Of a stretch of 37,882 bases of DNA, positions 7,505-16,773 are shown in pieces; positions within the stretch are counted from its first letter, which is position 1, and each line of letters begins with the position of its first letter. The notes under the pieces are model-generated. The model searched no databases. It saw only the letters and a program-made list of their open reading frames with translations, and was not told where the DNA came from. The position numbers and the translations under genes were made by a program. The DNA comes from Marinobacter goseongensis (GTDB lineage Bacteria > Pseudomonadota > Gammaproteobacteria > Pseudomonadales > Oleiphilaceae): assembly GCF_023156235.1 (NCBI RefSeq), contig NZ_JAKZAI010000022.1, forward strand, positions 1-37,882, in the 5' to 3' direction.

Positions 7505-8714
7505 TTCCCATCTCCTGGTCGTTTTCGATCACCCGGCTCTGAATCAGGCGCTCAAAGGCGCTGCCATCCATACGAGTCAGGTTCGGGATATATCGGGAAT
7601 ACACTTTGAACAGCATCTCCGTGGACGAATGGCCCAGTGTGCGGGCAACCCATTCCGGGTTTTCGCCAGAGGCCAGCAGCAAGGTGGCTGCGGTGTGCCG
7701 GGTTTGGTAAGGGCGACGCTTTTTGAGCTTTAACAACTCTAGCAATGGGTACCAAACCCGCTTGGTGACGTTGTTGTGGTCCAGCGATTCACCAAGTCGA
7801 TTGCAAAACACAAACTTACTGAGTTTCCCAGTTGCCTCATACTGCTCTTTAAGTGCGTCGTACACTGGGCCAAACATGGGGATCTCGCGCTGCGAGCCGT
7901 CGGTTTTTGTGTACTCGGCCTGGCCGTGAACCAACGTTTCACGAACCAGAATTTCGCGTTTCTCGAAATCCACGTACTCCCACTTCAAACCATCCACCTC
8001 ACCGGTTCGCATACCGGTGTAGAAGCGAACCAAATAATAGATCCGATAGTCCTCGCGGACGTGCTTGAGGATCTTGTCGACTTCATCCATCGAGAAAGGC
8101 TCAATGTGAACCTTCTGAAGCTTCAGTGGCTTGATGTTGCGATAAGGGTTGTCGAACTCATAGCGTTCCGCCGCTTCCGTCAGAATCATCCGCAAAATGG
8201 TCATGTGGCTATTGATGGTCTTGGGTGCCATCAAACCACTAGTCCCCCTGCCCTTCCGCCGAGCCAACTTGTTGCGGGCTGCCAGAATATCCGCCTTGGT
8301 GATCTCTCCTACTCGCTTGTTCTTGAACGCTGGTTTGAGCGAGCTTTCAAGAATTGAGGTCACATTGCGGACGTGGGAGCTGCGCCATTGAATTTTGCTT
8401 TCGCCAAACCATTGGTCAGCGAAGTCTGGGAAACGTGGGGTAGTAGACTCCGACTGCTCGAAACCATCGCCGCGCTTATTGGAAAGAACCCCTGCCTCTT
8501 CAAGCTTTTTGAGATTCTTGCTCCCCGGAAAGAACTCTGCATAATCAAAATCCCCGACTAACATTTTGGCTTCCATTCGCTGGATCAATGTTTCGAGTTG
8601 TTTACGATTACGTACAGTGTCGCTTAGCAAAGTTTGTTCTCTGCAGCGTATTTCTTGGTACCGAAAATCAATAAAGAGCTTCTTTGTATCGGCTCGTGCA
8701 CGTACCTTAGCCAT
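7491..8714 (-). CDS. int: Tyrosine recombinase, phage-type integrase with DUF3596 arm-binding domain
   Basis: Site-specific recombinase of 407 residues. The start chosen is ATG at 8714 (MAKVRARADT), preceded by GGAGGTG; the frame is open about 100 bp further upstream inside xis but without support. The N-terminus (KKLFIDFRYQEIRCREQT) matches the DUF3596 arm-binding domain. A SAM-like core-binding domain covers about 105-200. In the catalytic domain, Arg I is in YTGMRTGEVDGLKW, Arg II in PYQTRHTAATLL (Tyr in place of the first His of the HxxR box), then LGHSS and the nucleophilic Tyr in MLFKVYSRYI. All key residues are intact, so the enzyme could be active. It overlaps xis by 8 bp and the HD gene by 14 bp. 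Confidence 0.95.
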   Translation of the reverse strand: MAKVRARADTKKLFIDFRYQEIRCREQTLLSDTVRNRKQLETLIQRMEAKMLVGDFDYAEFFPGSKNLKKLEEAGVLSNKRGDGFEQSESTTPRFPDFADQWFGESKIQWRSSHVRNVTSILESSLKPAFKNKRVGEITKADILAARNKLARRKGRGTSGLMAPKTINSHMTILRMILTEAAERYEFDNPYRNIKPLKLQKVHIEPFSMDEVDKILKHVREDYRIYYLVRFYTGMRTGEVDGLKWEYVDFEKREILVRETLVHGQAEYTKTDGSQREIPMFGPVYDALKEQYEATGKLSKFVFCNRLGESLDHNNVTKRVWYPLLELLKLKKRRPYQTRHTAATLLLASGENPEWVARTLGHSSTEMLFKVYSRYIPNLTRMDGSAFERLIQSRVIENDQEMGNETE

Positions 8715-8940
8715 GACAAACACCTCCGCTTGCCATCGGGATGGCCAGGTTGTTCTGAGCCATGCTGAGCATGTCCTCCTCGATGATCTCCCAGATGTAG
8801 AGGATTTTTCGGCCGCCAAATGGACGGATATAATGTTTACCCTCCAACAGGACGCTGTCTTTCAGACACTGACGGATGGTCCGGGGGTCATACTTGATAC
8901 GCTCTGATAGCTCTTCAGTTGTCAGGTATGTGTTGTTCAT
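8707..8940 (-). CDS. Excisionase-like small DNA-binding protein
   Basis: Protein of 77 residues starting MNNTYLTTEELSERIKYD at ATG 8940, with an excellent AAGGAGAT ribosome site. The N-terminus is a winged-helix/MerR-like DNA-binding motif (LTTEELSERIKYDPRTIRQCLKD) followed by a short beta wing (HYIRPFGGRKILYIW), the pattern of recombination directionality factors. It overlaps the integrase start by 8 bp and is the first gene of the xis-int-HD operon, which fits an excisionase. The promoter and operators lie just upstream. Confidence 0.8.
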   Translation of the reverse strand: MNNTYLTTEELSERIKYDPRTIRQCLKDSVLLEGKHYIRPFGGRKILYIWEIIEEDMLSMAQNNLAIPMASGGVCHG

Positions 8941-8965
8941 GAGAACATCTCCTTTCGCCAATCAA

Positions 8966-8999
8966 TGATCAGTTGATAACTTTTGTTATCACTTGATCA
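8966..8999. promoter_or_regulatory. Large imperfect palindrome, probable repressor operator
   Basis: TGATCA-GT-TGATAAC, a TTTT spacer, then GTTATCA-CT-TGATCA. The two 15-base arms match at 13 positions. It lies between the divergent xis and HTH repressor genes and covers the predicted xis transcription start. Repressor binding is inferred. Confidence 0.65.
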
Positions 9000-9001
9000 T
9001 C

Positions 9002-9029
9002 AATATACGCCCTATCGCGATAATTGCAA
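9002..9029 (-). promoter_or_regulatory. Predicted promoter of the xis-int-HD operon
   Basis: Minus strand TTGCAA (9029-9024), 16-bp spacer, TATATT (9007-9002). The spacer contains the perfect 10-bp palindrome TATCGCGATA (9013-9022), a possible second regulatory site. Confidence 0.55.
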
Positions 9030-9035
9030 GTGGCG

Positions 9036-9057
9036 TTTGATACCTTTTTTTATCAAA
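9036..9057. promoter_or_regulatory. Second inverted repeat upstream of the HTH repressor
   Basis: TTTGATA (9036-9042) and TATCAAA (9051-9057) form a 7-bp dyad around an 8-base T-rich spacer, 12 bp before the repressor ATG. The TTGATA core is shared with the palindrome at 8966-8999, suggesting the same protein could bind both and control its own gene. Confidence 0.45.
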
Positions 9058-9068
9058 AGAGCAGAGAG

Positions 9069-9326
9069 ATGATCCGTTTCCATTTGAAGGAATTGATAGC
9101 AGATAAGGAATTTGCCGAGAAACGAAGAATCACTATTGGTGAAATTGCTAAGGACACCGGCATCAACAGGATGACACTGTCGAAAATCATCAATCATCCC
9201 GGCCACAGCACAGTGACGGACAACATTGATAAGCTATGCACTTATTTCGACTGTTCGGTTGAGCAATTAATCACGCACATCAAGGAAGTCTCGGACGAGT
9301 CGGAAGGATCTGAAGGCGAAAAGTGA
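9069..9326 (+). CDS. Cro/CI-type HTH transcriptional regulator
   Basis: Small regulator of 85 residues starting MIRFHLKELIADKEFA. The ATG at 9069 fits the family start and is preceded by AGAGAG; an earlier in-frame start at 9024 lies inside the operator region and is less likely. The HTH covers about residues 17-58 (ITIGEIAKDTGINRMTLSKIINHPG), followed by NIDKLCTYFDCSVEQLI, the conserved tail of the Cro/C1-type XRE fold. The C-terminus is short and acidic. It diverges from xis-int, with palindromic sites between them, so it probably represses excision genes and its own synthesis. No peptidase domain is present, so it is not a self-cleaving CI. Confidence 0.85.
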   Translation: MIRFHLKELIADKEFAEKRRITIGEIAKDTGINRMTLSKIINHPGHSTVTDNIDKLCTYFDCSVEQLITHIKEVSDESEGSEGEK

Positions 9327-9433
9327 CTCTCTTTCTTGGCATGCGGGCAGAAGCTAATGCCCCGTGCCCCAGAAGACTTACGGTCAACAACGAAGAGGGG
9401 CCAAAATATCCAAATCGGAAATTGGCACGCATA

Positions 9434-9451
9434 GGGCACGATGAGGGCACG
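9434..9451 (+). repeat. GGGCACG direct repeats, candidate integrase arm sites
   Basis: GGGCACG occurs at 9434-9440 and 9445-9451 (11 bp apart), with the inverted core GTGCCC at 9364-9369 and a partial copy TGGCACG at 9423-9429. They lie between the repressor gene and the tRNA. Short repeats near the att site are typical of tyrosine-recombinase elements; the assignment is tentative. Confidence 0.35.
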
Positions 9452-9475
9452 GAGAAAATTTCAGGATCAGAAAGC

Positions 9476-9510
9476 AAAAAAGGCAGACCAGTAAGTTACT
9501 GATCTGCCTT
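9476..9510 (-). terminator. Hairpin terminator downstream of tRNA-fMet
   Basis: Near-perfect inverted repeat AAAGGCAGA...TCTGCCTTT (9478-9510) with a 16-bp stem containing one wobble position and almost no loop. On the minus strand a run of six T follows. It lies 10 bp beyond the tRNA 3' end. It could also stop rightward transcription from the repressor gene. Confidence 0.7.
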
Positions 9511-9519
9511 TCTTCTATA

Positions 9520-9596
<77 letters not shown>

Positions 9597-9666
9597 TCAA
9601 ACTGGTTGTTTACCGGGGAGGCCCCCGATCAACGTGCGCGTATGTTAAGGATTGGCCTGGGTTTTG

Positions 9667-10344
9667 TCAATTGATATTTTCAAACAGGTCGGCGGGATAA
9701 TGCATCGTTTCTTCCGCCCGCTCCCGATAGAACCCCACGGAATCAATCGCTTCCTGAACCGGCCGGAAGGAACGGCGATGGTGCACGGTGGCGCCGTGGC
9801 AATTCAGTGCTTCCAGATGCACCGGCGTGGGGTAGCCTTTGTGTTGGGCCAGGCCGTATTCCGGAAACTGCGCATCGAGCTCGGCCATTTCCCGATCCCG
9901 AACCACTTTGGCGATGATCGATGCGGCGCTGATCGCCTCGACACGGCTGTCCCCCTTGATGACCGGCTCGGACGGCCAGTGCCACTTCGGACAGCGGTTG
10001 CCATCCACCAGCACATATTCCGGCTGCACCGGTAAACCAGCGACCGCACGCTCCATGGCCACCATGGTAGCCTGATAGATGTTGAGGCGATCAATCTCGC
10101 CTGCTTCCGCCCGCCCGATGCACCAGGCGGTGGCGTTTTCGATAATCTGCTCGTAGAGTGCCTCACGGCGTTTTTCCGTGAGCTTCTTGGAGTCGGCCAG
10201 GCCGGCAATGGGTCGCCGGGGATCCAGGATCACCGCGGCGGTGACGACGGCACCGATCAACGGGCCGCGACCGACCTCATCCACGCCGGCCAGCAAGGTG
10301 CCATCATAGCGGCAGTGAAAAGGCGGCAGCGGTGGTTTGCTCAT
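9667..10344 (-). CDS. rnhB: Ribonuclease HII
   Basis: Endonuclease of 225 residues that cuts RNA in RNA:DNA hybrids and at single ribonucleotides in DNA. The N-terminal [12 protein letters not shown] contains D22 and E23 of the active site. VLVDGN supplies the third acidic residue, and [21 protein letters not shown] holds the fourth Asp. The C-terminal HKGYPT motif is typical. The ATG overlaps the lpxB stop by 4 bp (ATGA), so it is the last gene of the lipid A cluster. In E. coli rnhB is followed by dnaE; here a tRNA gene and a mobile-element module follow. Confidence 0.97.
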   Translation of the reverse strand: MSKPPLPPFHCRYDGTLLAGVDEVGRGPLIGAVVTAAVILDPRRPIAGLADSKKLTEKRREALYEQIIENATAWCIGRAEAGEIDRLNIYQATMVAMERAVAGLPVQPEYVLVDGNRCPKWHWPSEPVIKGDSRVEAISAASIIAKVVRDREMAELDAQFPEYGLAQHKGYPTPVHLEALNCHGATVHHRRSFRPVQEAIDSVGFYRERAEETMHYPADLFENIN

Positions 10345-11525
10345 GAGGCGCGCCTTTGCTCGACCAGAGCGGAAATGGCATCGGCGGCGCGCTCATCGGC
10401 GTTCTGCCGTAACTGGTGGTGCAGTTTGGTGAATTCGGCTTTCAGGTGCGCCCGTTCCTCAGTGTTCTCCAGGCGCTCCAGTACCGCGGCACCGAGGGTC
10501 TCGGGGGTGGCGTCGTCCTGCAGCAACTCCGGCACCAGCGGTTTGCCGGCCAGCAGATTCGGCAGCGCCACGTGGGGCACTTTCACCAGCCGGGACACCA
10601 GGGCGTAACTGAAGTTACTCAGGCGATACCCCACCACCATGGGCTTTTTCAGCAACATGGCTTCCAGGGTGGCGGTGCCCGAAGCCAGCAGCACCACATC
10701 GGCGGCGGCCATCACCTCGCGGGAACGGCCCCGCACGATGGTCACCGGCAACGCCACGTCCAGGGACTGCACCAGCCCCCGCACCTGTTTTTCCCGATCC
10801 CGGTTCACACAGGGAATCACCAGTTGGAGATCCGGGCGGGAAGACTGGATTTCCAGTGCGGCGGAGAGAAACAGGCTGCCCAACCGCTCCACTTCCCCAC
10901 CCCGACTGCCCGGCAGGATGGCCAGCACCGGCTGGTCCTCGTTCAGGCCCAGATCACGGCGTGCGCCGCGGGTATCCGGCTCCATGGGTATGCGGTCTGC
11001 CAGAGGATGACCCACAAAGGTGACCGGCACGTCGTGTTCCTCGTAGAATCGCGCCTCGAAGGGAAACAGGGTCAGCATCAGATTGACGGATTTGGCGATC
11101 TTGAAGATACGCTTCTGGCGCCAGGCCCAAACTGACGGGCTGACGTAATGCGCGGTGGGAATGCCGGCGTCACGGCAGCGCCGCTCAACCCCGAGGGTGA
11201 AATCCGGCGAATCGATGCCGATAACCACATCCGGCGGCGTGGTCAGGAAGTACTCCATCAGCCGGCCGCGGATGCTGAACAGCTCGCGGATGCGGCCCAG
11301 CACTTCCACCAGCCCCATCACCGACAATCGCTCCATGGGCACCAGCGAGTGAAAACCCGCGGCTTCCATTTCCTCGCCACCGATGCCGACGAAACGCGCC
11401 CGCGGATAGCGGGCGCGAAGCGAGCGAATCAGGCCGGCGCCGAGTATGTCACCCGATGCCTCGCCTGCCACAATACCGAACGTTATGGGTCGGTCACTGA
11501 TGACCGAAGGGTTGGAACTGTCCAT
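10341..11525 (-). CDS. lpxB: Lipid-A-disaccharide synthase
   Basis: Glycosyltransferase (GT19) of 394 residues joining UDP-2,3-diacylglucosamine and lipid X at the inner membrane in lipid A synthesis. [15 protein letters not shown] marks the N-terminal fold. [24 protein letters not shown] and [12 protein letters not shown] are family signatures, with [13 protein letters not shown] in the nucleotide-binding half. The ATG at 11525 (MDSSNPSV) has GGAG six to seven bases upstream and follows lpxA by 16 bp; a start at 11570 is open but would overlap lpxA and lacks support. Confidence 0.97.
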   Translation of the reverse strand: MDSSNPSVISDRPITFGIVAGEASGDILGAGLIRSLRARYPRARFVGIGGEEMEAAGFHSLVPMERLSVMGLVEVLGRIRELFSIRGRLMEYFLTTPPDVVIGIDSPDFTLGVERRCRDAGIPTAHYVSPSVWAWRQKRIFKIAKSVNLMLTLFPFEARFYEEHDVPVTFVGHPLADRIPMEPDTRGARRDLGLNEDQPVLAILPGSRGGEVERLGSLFLSAALEIQSSRPDLQLVIPCVNRDREKQVRGLVQSLDVALPVTIVRGRSREVMAAADVVLLASGTATLEAMLLKKPMVVGYRLSNFSYALVSRLVKVPHVALPNLLAGKPLVPELLQDDATPETLGAAVLERLENTEERAHLKAEFTKLHHQLRQNADERAADAISALVEQRRAS

Positions 11526-11541
11526 CACCGCTCCGGCCCGG

Positions 11542-12333
11542 TCAGCGGATGATGCCGCGGTGTGCACCACGAAGGGATTCGATCAGCGGACGAACTTCGA
11601 CCACGTCCGGATAGGCTTTTTCCAGTTCCTCGACAGCCTGCTCGGTTGTCAGGCCCTGACGATAGATGGTCTTGTAGGCGCGACGCAGGGTCAGCAGCAC
11701 CTCTTTGCTGAAGCCACGGCGGCGAAGGCCTTCCACGTTCATACCATGAGGCGCCGCCGACTGGCCGCTGGCCATCACGTACGCCGGGATATCCTTGAGA
11801 ACGATACTGCCGCCGGCTGCCATGCTGTGAGGGCCAATGTGACAGAACTGGTGCACCATGGTGCCGCCACCGAGAATGGCGTGATCACCTACAGACACAT
11901 GCCCGGCCAGGGTCGCGCAGTTGGCCAGTATGGTGTTGTCTCCCACGGTGCAGTCGTGGGCCACATGGACGTAGGCCATCAACAGGTTGCCGCTGCCGAT
12001 CCGGGTCTCGCCCCGATCCTGTACGGTGCCCCGGTGGATGGTGCAGTTCTCACGGATGACGTTGTCATCACCGATGAACAGCGTGGTCGGCTCACCTGCG
12101 TATTTCTTGTCCTGGCACTCTTCACCAATGCTGCAGAACTGGAAGATGCGGTTGTTGCGGCCGATGCGGGTCGGCCCTTTTACGACCACATGGGACAGGA
12201 TTTCAGTGCCCTCTCCGATTTCCACATCCGGACCGACATAGCTCCACGGCCCAACGGTGACGTTATCCGCCAGTTTGGCTGATGGGTCTACAATCGCTTG
12301 AGGATGGACACCCGACCAGTCATTTGTCGCCAT
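11542..12333 (-). CDS. lpxA: UDP-N-acetylglucosamine acyltransferase
   Basis: First enzyme of lipid A synthesis, 263 residues (E. coli 262). It transfers 3-hydroxyacyl from ACP to UDP-GlcNAc. The N-terminal two thirds is a left-handed beta helix of hexapeptide repeats (VDPSAKLADNVTVGPWSYVG). The catalytic His is in YVHVAHDCTVG. The helical C-terminus follows from about residue 190. ATG at 12333 overlaps the fabZ stop in a TGATG junction. Confidence 0.97.
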   Translation of the reverse strand: MATNDWSGVHPQAIVDPSAKLADNVTVGPWSYVGPDVEIGEGTEILSHVVVKGPTRIGRNNRIFQFCSIGEECQDKKYAGEPTTLFIGDDNVIRENCTIHRGTVQDRGETRIGSGNLLMAYVHVAHDCTVGDNTILANCATLAGHVSVGDHAILGGGTMVHQFCHIGPHSMAAGGSIVLKDIPAYVMASGQSAAPHGMNVEGLRRRGFSKEVLLTLRRAYKTIYRQGLTTEQAVEELEKAYPDVVEVRPLIESLRGAHRGIIR

Positions 12334-12770
12334 CAAACTTCTCTCTCAGCGGTCAATATGTCGGCCACACAGACGACTTCCCCATCGACCAGTGCCCGGC
12401 ACTCGAATTTCCAGATTCCGCGCTTGCCGGAGATGAAAGTCGATTCCATGCAGAGTCGATCTCCCGGCACCACGGGGCGCTTGAAGCGCACCTTACTGGA
12501 CCCAGCCAGATATTGTATCACGCCGTCTGAGGGTTTCCGTTCAACGGTCACAAAACCCAGGATGCCGGAAAGCTGCGCCATCGCTTCTATGATCAGCACT
12601 CCGGGCATGATGGGCTTGTTGGGAAAATGGCCCGTAAAGAATGGCTCGTTAAAGGAAATGTTCTTAAATCCCTTGATCGATTTGCCTTTCTCGACTTCCG
12701 TCACCCGATCCACCAGCAGGAACGGGTATCGATGGGGCAAAAATTCCAGTATCTCTTCAATGTACATCAT
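12333..12770 (-). CDS. fabZ: 3-hydroxyacyl-ACP dehydratase FabZ
   Basis: Hotdog-fold dehydratase of fatty acid synthesis, 145 residues. [13 protein letters not shown] and the active-site stretch [20 protein letters not shown] (catalytic His and Glu) are diagnostic. It uses the same 3-hydroxyacyl-ACP pool as LpxA and LpxD, which explains its place between them. Two tandem ATG codons (12770 and 12767) are possible starts. Its stop overlaps lpxA. Confidence 0.97.
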   Translation of the reverse strand: MMYIEEILEFLPHRYPFLLVDRVTEVEKGKSIKGFKNISFNEPFFTGHFPNKPIMPGVLIIEAMAQLSGILGFVTVERKPSDGVIQYLAGSSKVRFKRPVVPGDRLCMESTFISGKRGIWKFECRALVDGEVVCVADILTAEREV

Positions 12771-12782
12771 CTTTAAACGGCC

Positions 12783-13808
12783 TCAGCCTTCGGATTTCTT
12801 TTCCAGTTCTTTCAGCTTCCGTGCCATGGCATCCAGCTGACGAAAACGAACTGCGTTCTTGCGCCATTGACGGTTCGTGTCTGCGCTGGTGCCCGATGAG
12901 TACACGCCGGGTTCGCGTATATCGCCCGTCACCAGTGTCATGCCGGTCAAGTGGACCTGATCGGCAATCTCGAGATGCCCGGCCACGCCCGAGGCGCCAC
13001 CAAACACACAATGCTTTCCAATACGGGTACTGCCGGCGATACCCACCATCGCGGCCATGGCACTGTGATCGCCAATGCTTACGTTGTGGGCGATCTGGAT
13101 CAGGTTATCCAGCTTGACGCCATCGCCGATGACGGTGTCATCCAGCGCGCCCCGGTCGATGGTGGTGTTGGCACCCACTTCCACATCATCACCCAGGATC
13201 ACCCTGCCTATCTGCGCAATCCGGTGCCATACGCCCCGCTCATTGGCAAAGCCGAAGCCGTCCGAGCCGATCACGGCACCGCTGAGGATATGACAACGCT
13301 GCCCTACGACCGTGTCGTGCGCCAGAGTGACCCGGGGGCGCAGAACCGTCTGATTGCCGATGCGGCTGCGGGCGCCCACAATGGAACCGGCGCCAATCAC
13401 AACGTCGTCACCGATGTCGGCCTCGGCCTCGATCACCGCCTGGGGACCAATGGAGGCCGAGTCTGAAATGCGGGCAGTAGGATCAACCACCGCGCTCGGA
13501 TGAACGCCGGCTGACGGGCGTGGCGAGGGGTCGAACCAATGGCTGAGGCGAGCATAGCCGAGGTAGGGATTGTCCAGTAACAGGACGTTGGTCGGAGATT
13601 CGTTTGCCACCGAGGGGGACAGGATCACGGCTGATGCTTGCGTGTCCTTGAGGTACTTGCCGTACGTTGCGTTGGCCAGAAATGCAATCTGACCCGGCAC
13701 CGCCGCCTGCAGCGTAGCAATTCCACGGATCGGTGTTTCCGGGTCGCCCTTGAGCTCCGCACCGAGTTCGGCGGCAATGTCGCCCAGCCGATAACAACGT
13801 TCTGTCAT
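12783..13808 (-). CDS. lpxD: UDP-3-O-(3-hydroxyacyl)glucosamine N-acyltransferase
   Basis: Third committed enzyme of lipid A synthesis, 341 residues as in E. coli. A small uridine-binding N-terminal domain (1-100) precedes a left-handed beta helix of hexapeptide repeats ([22 protein letters not shown]). The catalytic His lies in [11 protein letters not shown]. The C-terminal helix ends with a Lys/Glu-rich stretch. The ATG at 13808 is preferred over the adjacent in-frame GTG at 13811. It sits between skp and fabZ as in other gammaproteobacteria. Confidence 0.97.
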   Translation of the reverse strand: MTERCYRLGDIAAELGAELKGDPETPIRGIATLQAAVPGQIAFLANATYGKYLKDTQASAVILSPSVANESPTNVLLLDNPYLGYARLSHWFDPSPRPSAGVHPSAVVDPTARISDSASIGPQAVIEAEADIGDDVVIGAGSIVGARSRIGNQTVLRPRVTLAHDTVVGQRCHILSGAVIGSDGFGFANERGVWHRIAQIGRVILGDDVEVGANTTIDRGALDDTVIGDGVKLDNLIQIAHNVSIGDHSAMAAMVGIAGSTRIGKHCVFGGASGVAGHLEIADQVHLTGMTLVTGDIREPGVYSSGTSADTNRQWRKNAVRFRQLDAMARKLKELEKKSEG

Positions 13809-13867
13809 CACGTACTCCAGAAGTCAGGGCCGGCGGTGTAACCGATGCCAGCCCATGCCAGGCTCGT

Positions 13868-14365
13868 TCAGCGGTTAAGCTTGTTCAGCAGCTCATCGGT
13901 CAGATTCATTTCCGGCTTCACGTAAACCACGGCTTCGCTCGGGAGAATCATGTCCAGATCGTGCTCTTCCAGCAGTTCCTTGACGGCAGCATCTACATCG
14001 GGCCGGGCATCTTCCAGGAACGCCTGCTTGCGGTTGGCAACGGTGGTGTCGAGGCGCTGTTTGAGGAAGTTGAACTCTTTCACTTTCTCCTGGAATTGCC
14101 CGGTGAGCTCGTTGCGCTCGGACTCATTCATCATCGCGCCGTCTTTCTCGAGCCGGTCCTTCAATTTCCGCGCTTCCTCCTGGGCCTCGCGCACCTGAGC
14201 CTCATCATCGGCAAAATCCCGCTGCAGGCTTTCGCTGAACGTTTTTGCCTCGTTGGAGGAAAACAGCGCCTGACGAAGATCAACAACGCCAATACGGGTT
14301 TCGGCCATCGCCGGGAAAGAAAGGGTCAGCGCCAGCATGGCAGCCATCGTTGCAAAGCGGAACAT
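13868..14365 (-). CDS. skp: Periplasmic chaperone Skp/OmpH
   Basis: Outer-membrane protein chaperone of 165 residues. The ATG at 14365 (MFRFATMAAMLALT) has AGGAGAA upstream and gives a signal peptide of about 22 residues ending PAMAE; the frame extends upstream but that part is not family-like and overlaps bamA. The mature protein starts TRIGVVDLRQALFSSNEAK, then a long charged coiled coil (about 40-115) forming the tentacles. It delivers outer-membrane proteins to BamA, encoded 46 bp upstream. Confidence 0.95.
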   Translation of the reverse strand: MFRFATMAAMLALTLSFPAMAETRIGVVDLRQALFSSNEAKTFSESLQRDFADDEAQVREAQEEARKLKDRLEKDGAMMNESERNELTGQFQEKVKEFNFLKQRLDTTVANRKQAFLEDARPDVDAAVKELLEEHDLDMILPSEAVVYVKPEMNLTDELLNKLNR

Positions 14366-14411
14366 GCTATTTCTCCTATGATTCATTCTTTTTTTGTTTA
14401 TCGTCCGTTGA

Positions 14412-16730
14412 TCAGAACGTCTGTCCCAGCGAGAACTGGAAGATCTGGGTATCGTCGCCACTCTTGTCGTTCAGTGGCTGCGCCAGACTGAAGGCCAGCG
14501 GGCCCACGGCGGTAATCCACTGGAAACCGACACCGGCAGAAAGCCGGAGTTCGTCGGCGGCCGGGTCAAAGTCCCGGTCCGAATCGAATACCTGACCGGC
14601 ATCCACGAAGAACGCGGTGCGCATGGAACGGGTATCGCCGGCGAACGGCGTCGGGAAGATCAGCTCCAAACTGCCCTCGGTCAACAGATTGCCCCCGAAC
14701 GGATCCGGATCTGACAGATCGTTCGGGCTGTTGGTTGCCCGCGGACCCAGAGAGTTTGCCTCGTATCCCCGCACAGAGCCATAGCCCCCGGCGTAGAAAT
14801 GTTCATAAAACGGCATGATGTCACGATCGCCGTAGCCGTCACCGTAACCGACCTCGGTACGTGCACGCACCACCCAGGTCTGATTGTCGTTCAATGGCTG
14901 GTAGAAGTCCGTCCTGTGGCTCAGCTTGTAGAAGGTGAGATCACTGCCGGGTACCGCAACGTCTGCAGACAGCGAGTGACTGTAACCGTCACTGGGCAAC
15001 ACGCCCCGGTTCAGCGTGCTACGACGCCAGGAGCCGAAGAGGAAGTAATTGTTGAAATCATTGCCTTCCTCGGCGATGAAATCACGGACTTCCTGAGCGG
15101 AAAATACGCCTTCCTGAATTTTTGACAGGGTGTAGCCCACGCCGAAGTTGAGGCGGGTAATGTTGTCTGTCGGATAGCCAAAGGTGACGCGGCCGCCATA
15201 CTCGTCCAGCAGATAGGATGAGATATCCTGCTCTTCGAAGTCGGTTTCCCGCGCAAACACGCTAAAGCCCCGGCTGACACCGTCGACAGTGTAATACGGG
15301 TCGGAATAGGAGAAGTTGGCGCTCTTGATGGAATCACTGACGTTGACGCCGAATGAGACCCGCTTGCCGCTGCCGAAGAAGTTGTTCTCGGACACATTGG
15401 CACCGAGGATAACCCCGGACGCCTGGGAGAAACCGACCGAGGCAGACAGGCTGCCGGTGGGCTGCTCGACCACAGAGTAGTTGACATCAACCATGTCGTC
15501 GGTACCCGGCACCGGGACCGTATCCACATCCACGGTCTGGAAGAAGCCAAGCCGCTCCAATCGGGTCTTGGAGAACTCGATGCGATCCGTGGAGGCTACG
15601 CCACCCTCCATCTGGGTCATCTCCTGGCGCATCACCTCGTCACGCGTGGAGACATTGCCGCTGAAATTGACACGCCGCACATAGGCCCGCTTACCCGGCT
15701 CCACAAAAAAGGTCACCGCAGCGGTGTTGTCATCGCCAGGTTCTGGTACCGCATTAACGTTGGCAAACGCGTAACCCTCCCGACCCAGCCGGCGAGACAG
15801 CCGCTCGGATACCGCCGTGGCAGTGGAACGAGAGAACACATCGCCCTCCTCGATCGGTATCAGGTCCCGCAGCTCGTCTTCATCAACAATCAGTTCGCCA
15901 CGCAACCGGACCTCAGATACGGTGTATTGAGGCCCCTCATTGAGTGCAATGGCAATAAACACTTGCTTCTTGTCGGGAGAAATCGACACCTGACTGGATT
16001 CCACGTTGAAATCCAGGTAGCCACGGTCCAGGTAGAACGAACGCAGGGATTCGAGATCACCACTGAGTCGCTCGCGGGCGTACTTGTCAGCATTGGTAAT
16101 GGAGCTCCACCAGGTGCTGGTGCGCAACTCGAACAGGTCCAGCAGCTCCTCGTCGTTAAAATCCTCGTTGCCGATGACGTTGATGTGCTGGATGGCGGCA
16201 ACGTCGCCCTCGTTGATGTCCAGTTTGATCGCCACCCGGTTGCGGGGAAGCTCATCAGCGGTGGCCTTGACGCGCGCATTGTAGCGGCCCTGGCTGATGT
16301 AGGAACGCAGAATCTCGAGCTCGAGACGCTCAAGCGTCGCCCTGCGGAACACCTGACCCTCTTCAAGACCGGCACTGGACAGCGCATCCAGCAGCATATC
16401 GGATTCAATATTCTTGTTACCTTCGATATCGATCGAGGTAATGGACGGCCGCTCCTGAACATTCAATATCAGCACACCGCCATCGCGGCTGGCTTGAATG
16501 TCAGTGAACAGACCGGTGCGGAACAGATCCTTGATGGCTCCGGCCAGCTCGACCTCATCGACAGGCTCGCCAATATTGACTGGAAAGGCAGAGAATACCG
16601 TACCCGCGGAAACCCGCTGTAATCCCTCAACCTCGATATCGGAAACCGTGAATTCGTCAGCATACGCTGAACTCATGCCGGTGCCGGCCAATGCCAACCC
16701 GATAGCTACACCTAGAAGAGAACGTCTCAT
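14412..16730 (-). CDS. bamA: Outer membrane assembly factor BamA
   Basis: Core of the BAM complex, 772 residues. A signal peptide (1-24) precedes five POTRA domains (about 25-420, starting FTVSDIEVEGLQRVSAGTVFS) and a C-terminal 16-strand barrel. Loop 6 carries GGYGSVRGYEANSLGP, the conserved VRGF/Y element. The last residues SLGQTF end in the Phe typical of outer-membrane beta signals. The position between rseP and skp is conserved. Confidence 0.98.
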   Translation of the reverse strand: MRRSLLGVAIGLALAGTGMSSAYADEFTVSDIEVEGLQRVSAGTVFSAFPVNIGEPVDEVELAGAIKDLFRTGLFTDIQASRDGGVLILNVQERPSITSIDIEGNKNIESDMLLDALSSAGLEEGQVFRRATLERLELEILRSYISQGRYNARVKATADELPRNRVAIKLDINEGDVAAIQHINVIGNEDFNDEELLDLFELRTSTWWSSITNADKYARERLSGDLESLRSFYLDRGYLDFNVESSQVSISPDKKQVFIAIALNEGPQYTVSEVRLRGELIVDEDELRDLIPIEEGDVFSRSTATAVSERLSRRLGREGYAFANVNAVPEPGDDNTAAVTFFVEPGKRAYVRRVNFSGNVSTRDEVMRQEMTQMEGGVASTDRIEFSKTRLERLGFFQTVDVDTVPVPGTDDMVDVNYSVVEQPTGSLSASVGFSQASGVILGANVSENNFFGSGKRVSFGVNVSDSIKSANFSYSDPYYTVDGVSRGFSVFARETDFEEQDISSYLLDEYGGRVTFGYPTDNITRLNFGVGYTLSKIQEGVFSAQEVRDFIAEEGNDFNNYFLFGSWRRSTLNRGVLPSDGYSHSLSADVAVPGSDLTFYKLSHRTDFYQPLNDNQTWVVRARTEVGYGDGYGDRDIMPFYEHFYAGGYGSVRGYEANSLGPRATNSPNDLSDPDPFGGNLLTEGSLELIFPTPFAGDTRSMRTAFFVDAGQVFDSDRDFDPAADELRLSAGVGFQWITAVGPLAFSLAQPLNDKSGDDTQIFQFSLGQTF

Positions 16731-16773
16731 TCAGTCATTTCGCCTGTTAATGCGCGTAAGGAGCCCGCAATTC

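Noticed and set aside
9478..9510. Hairpin beside tRNA-fMet as an attachment-site palindrome
   Set aside because: Its position 10 bp after the tRNA and the T-run on the minus strand fit a terminator better.
11526..11570. Longer lpxB start overlapping lpxA
   Set aside because: The ATG at 11525 has a ribosome site and avoids a 29-bp overlap with lpxA.
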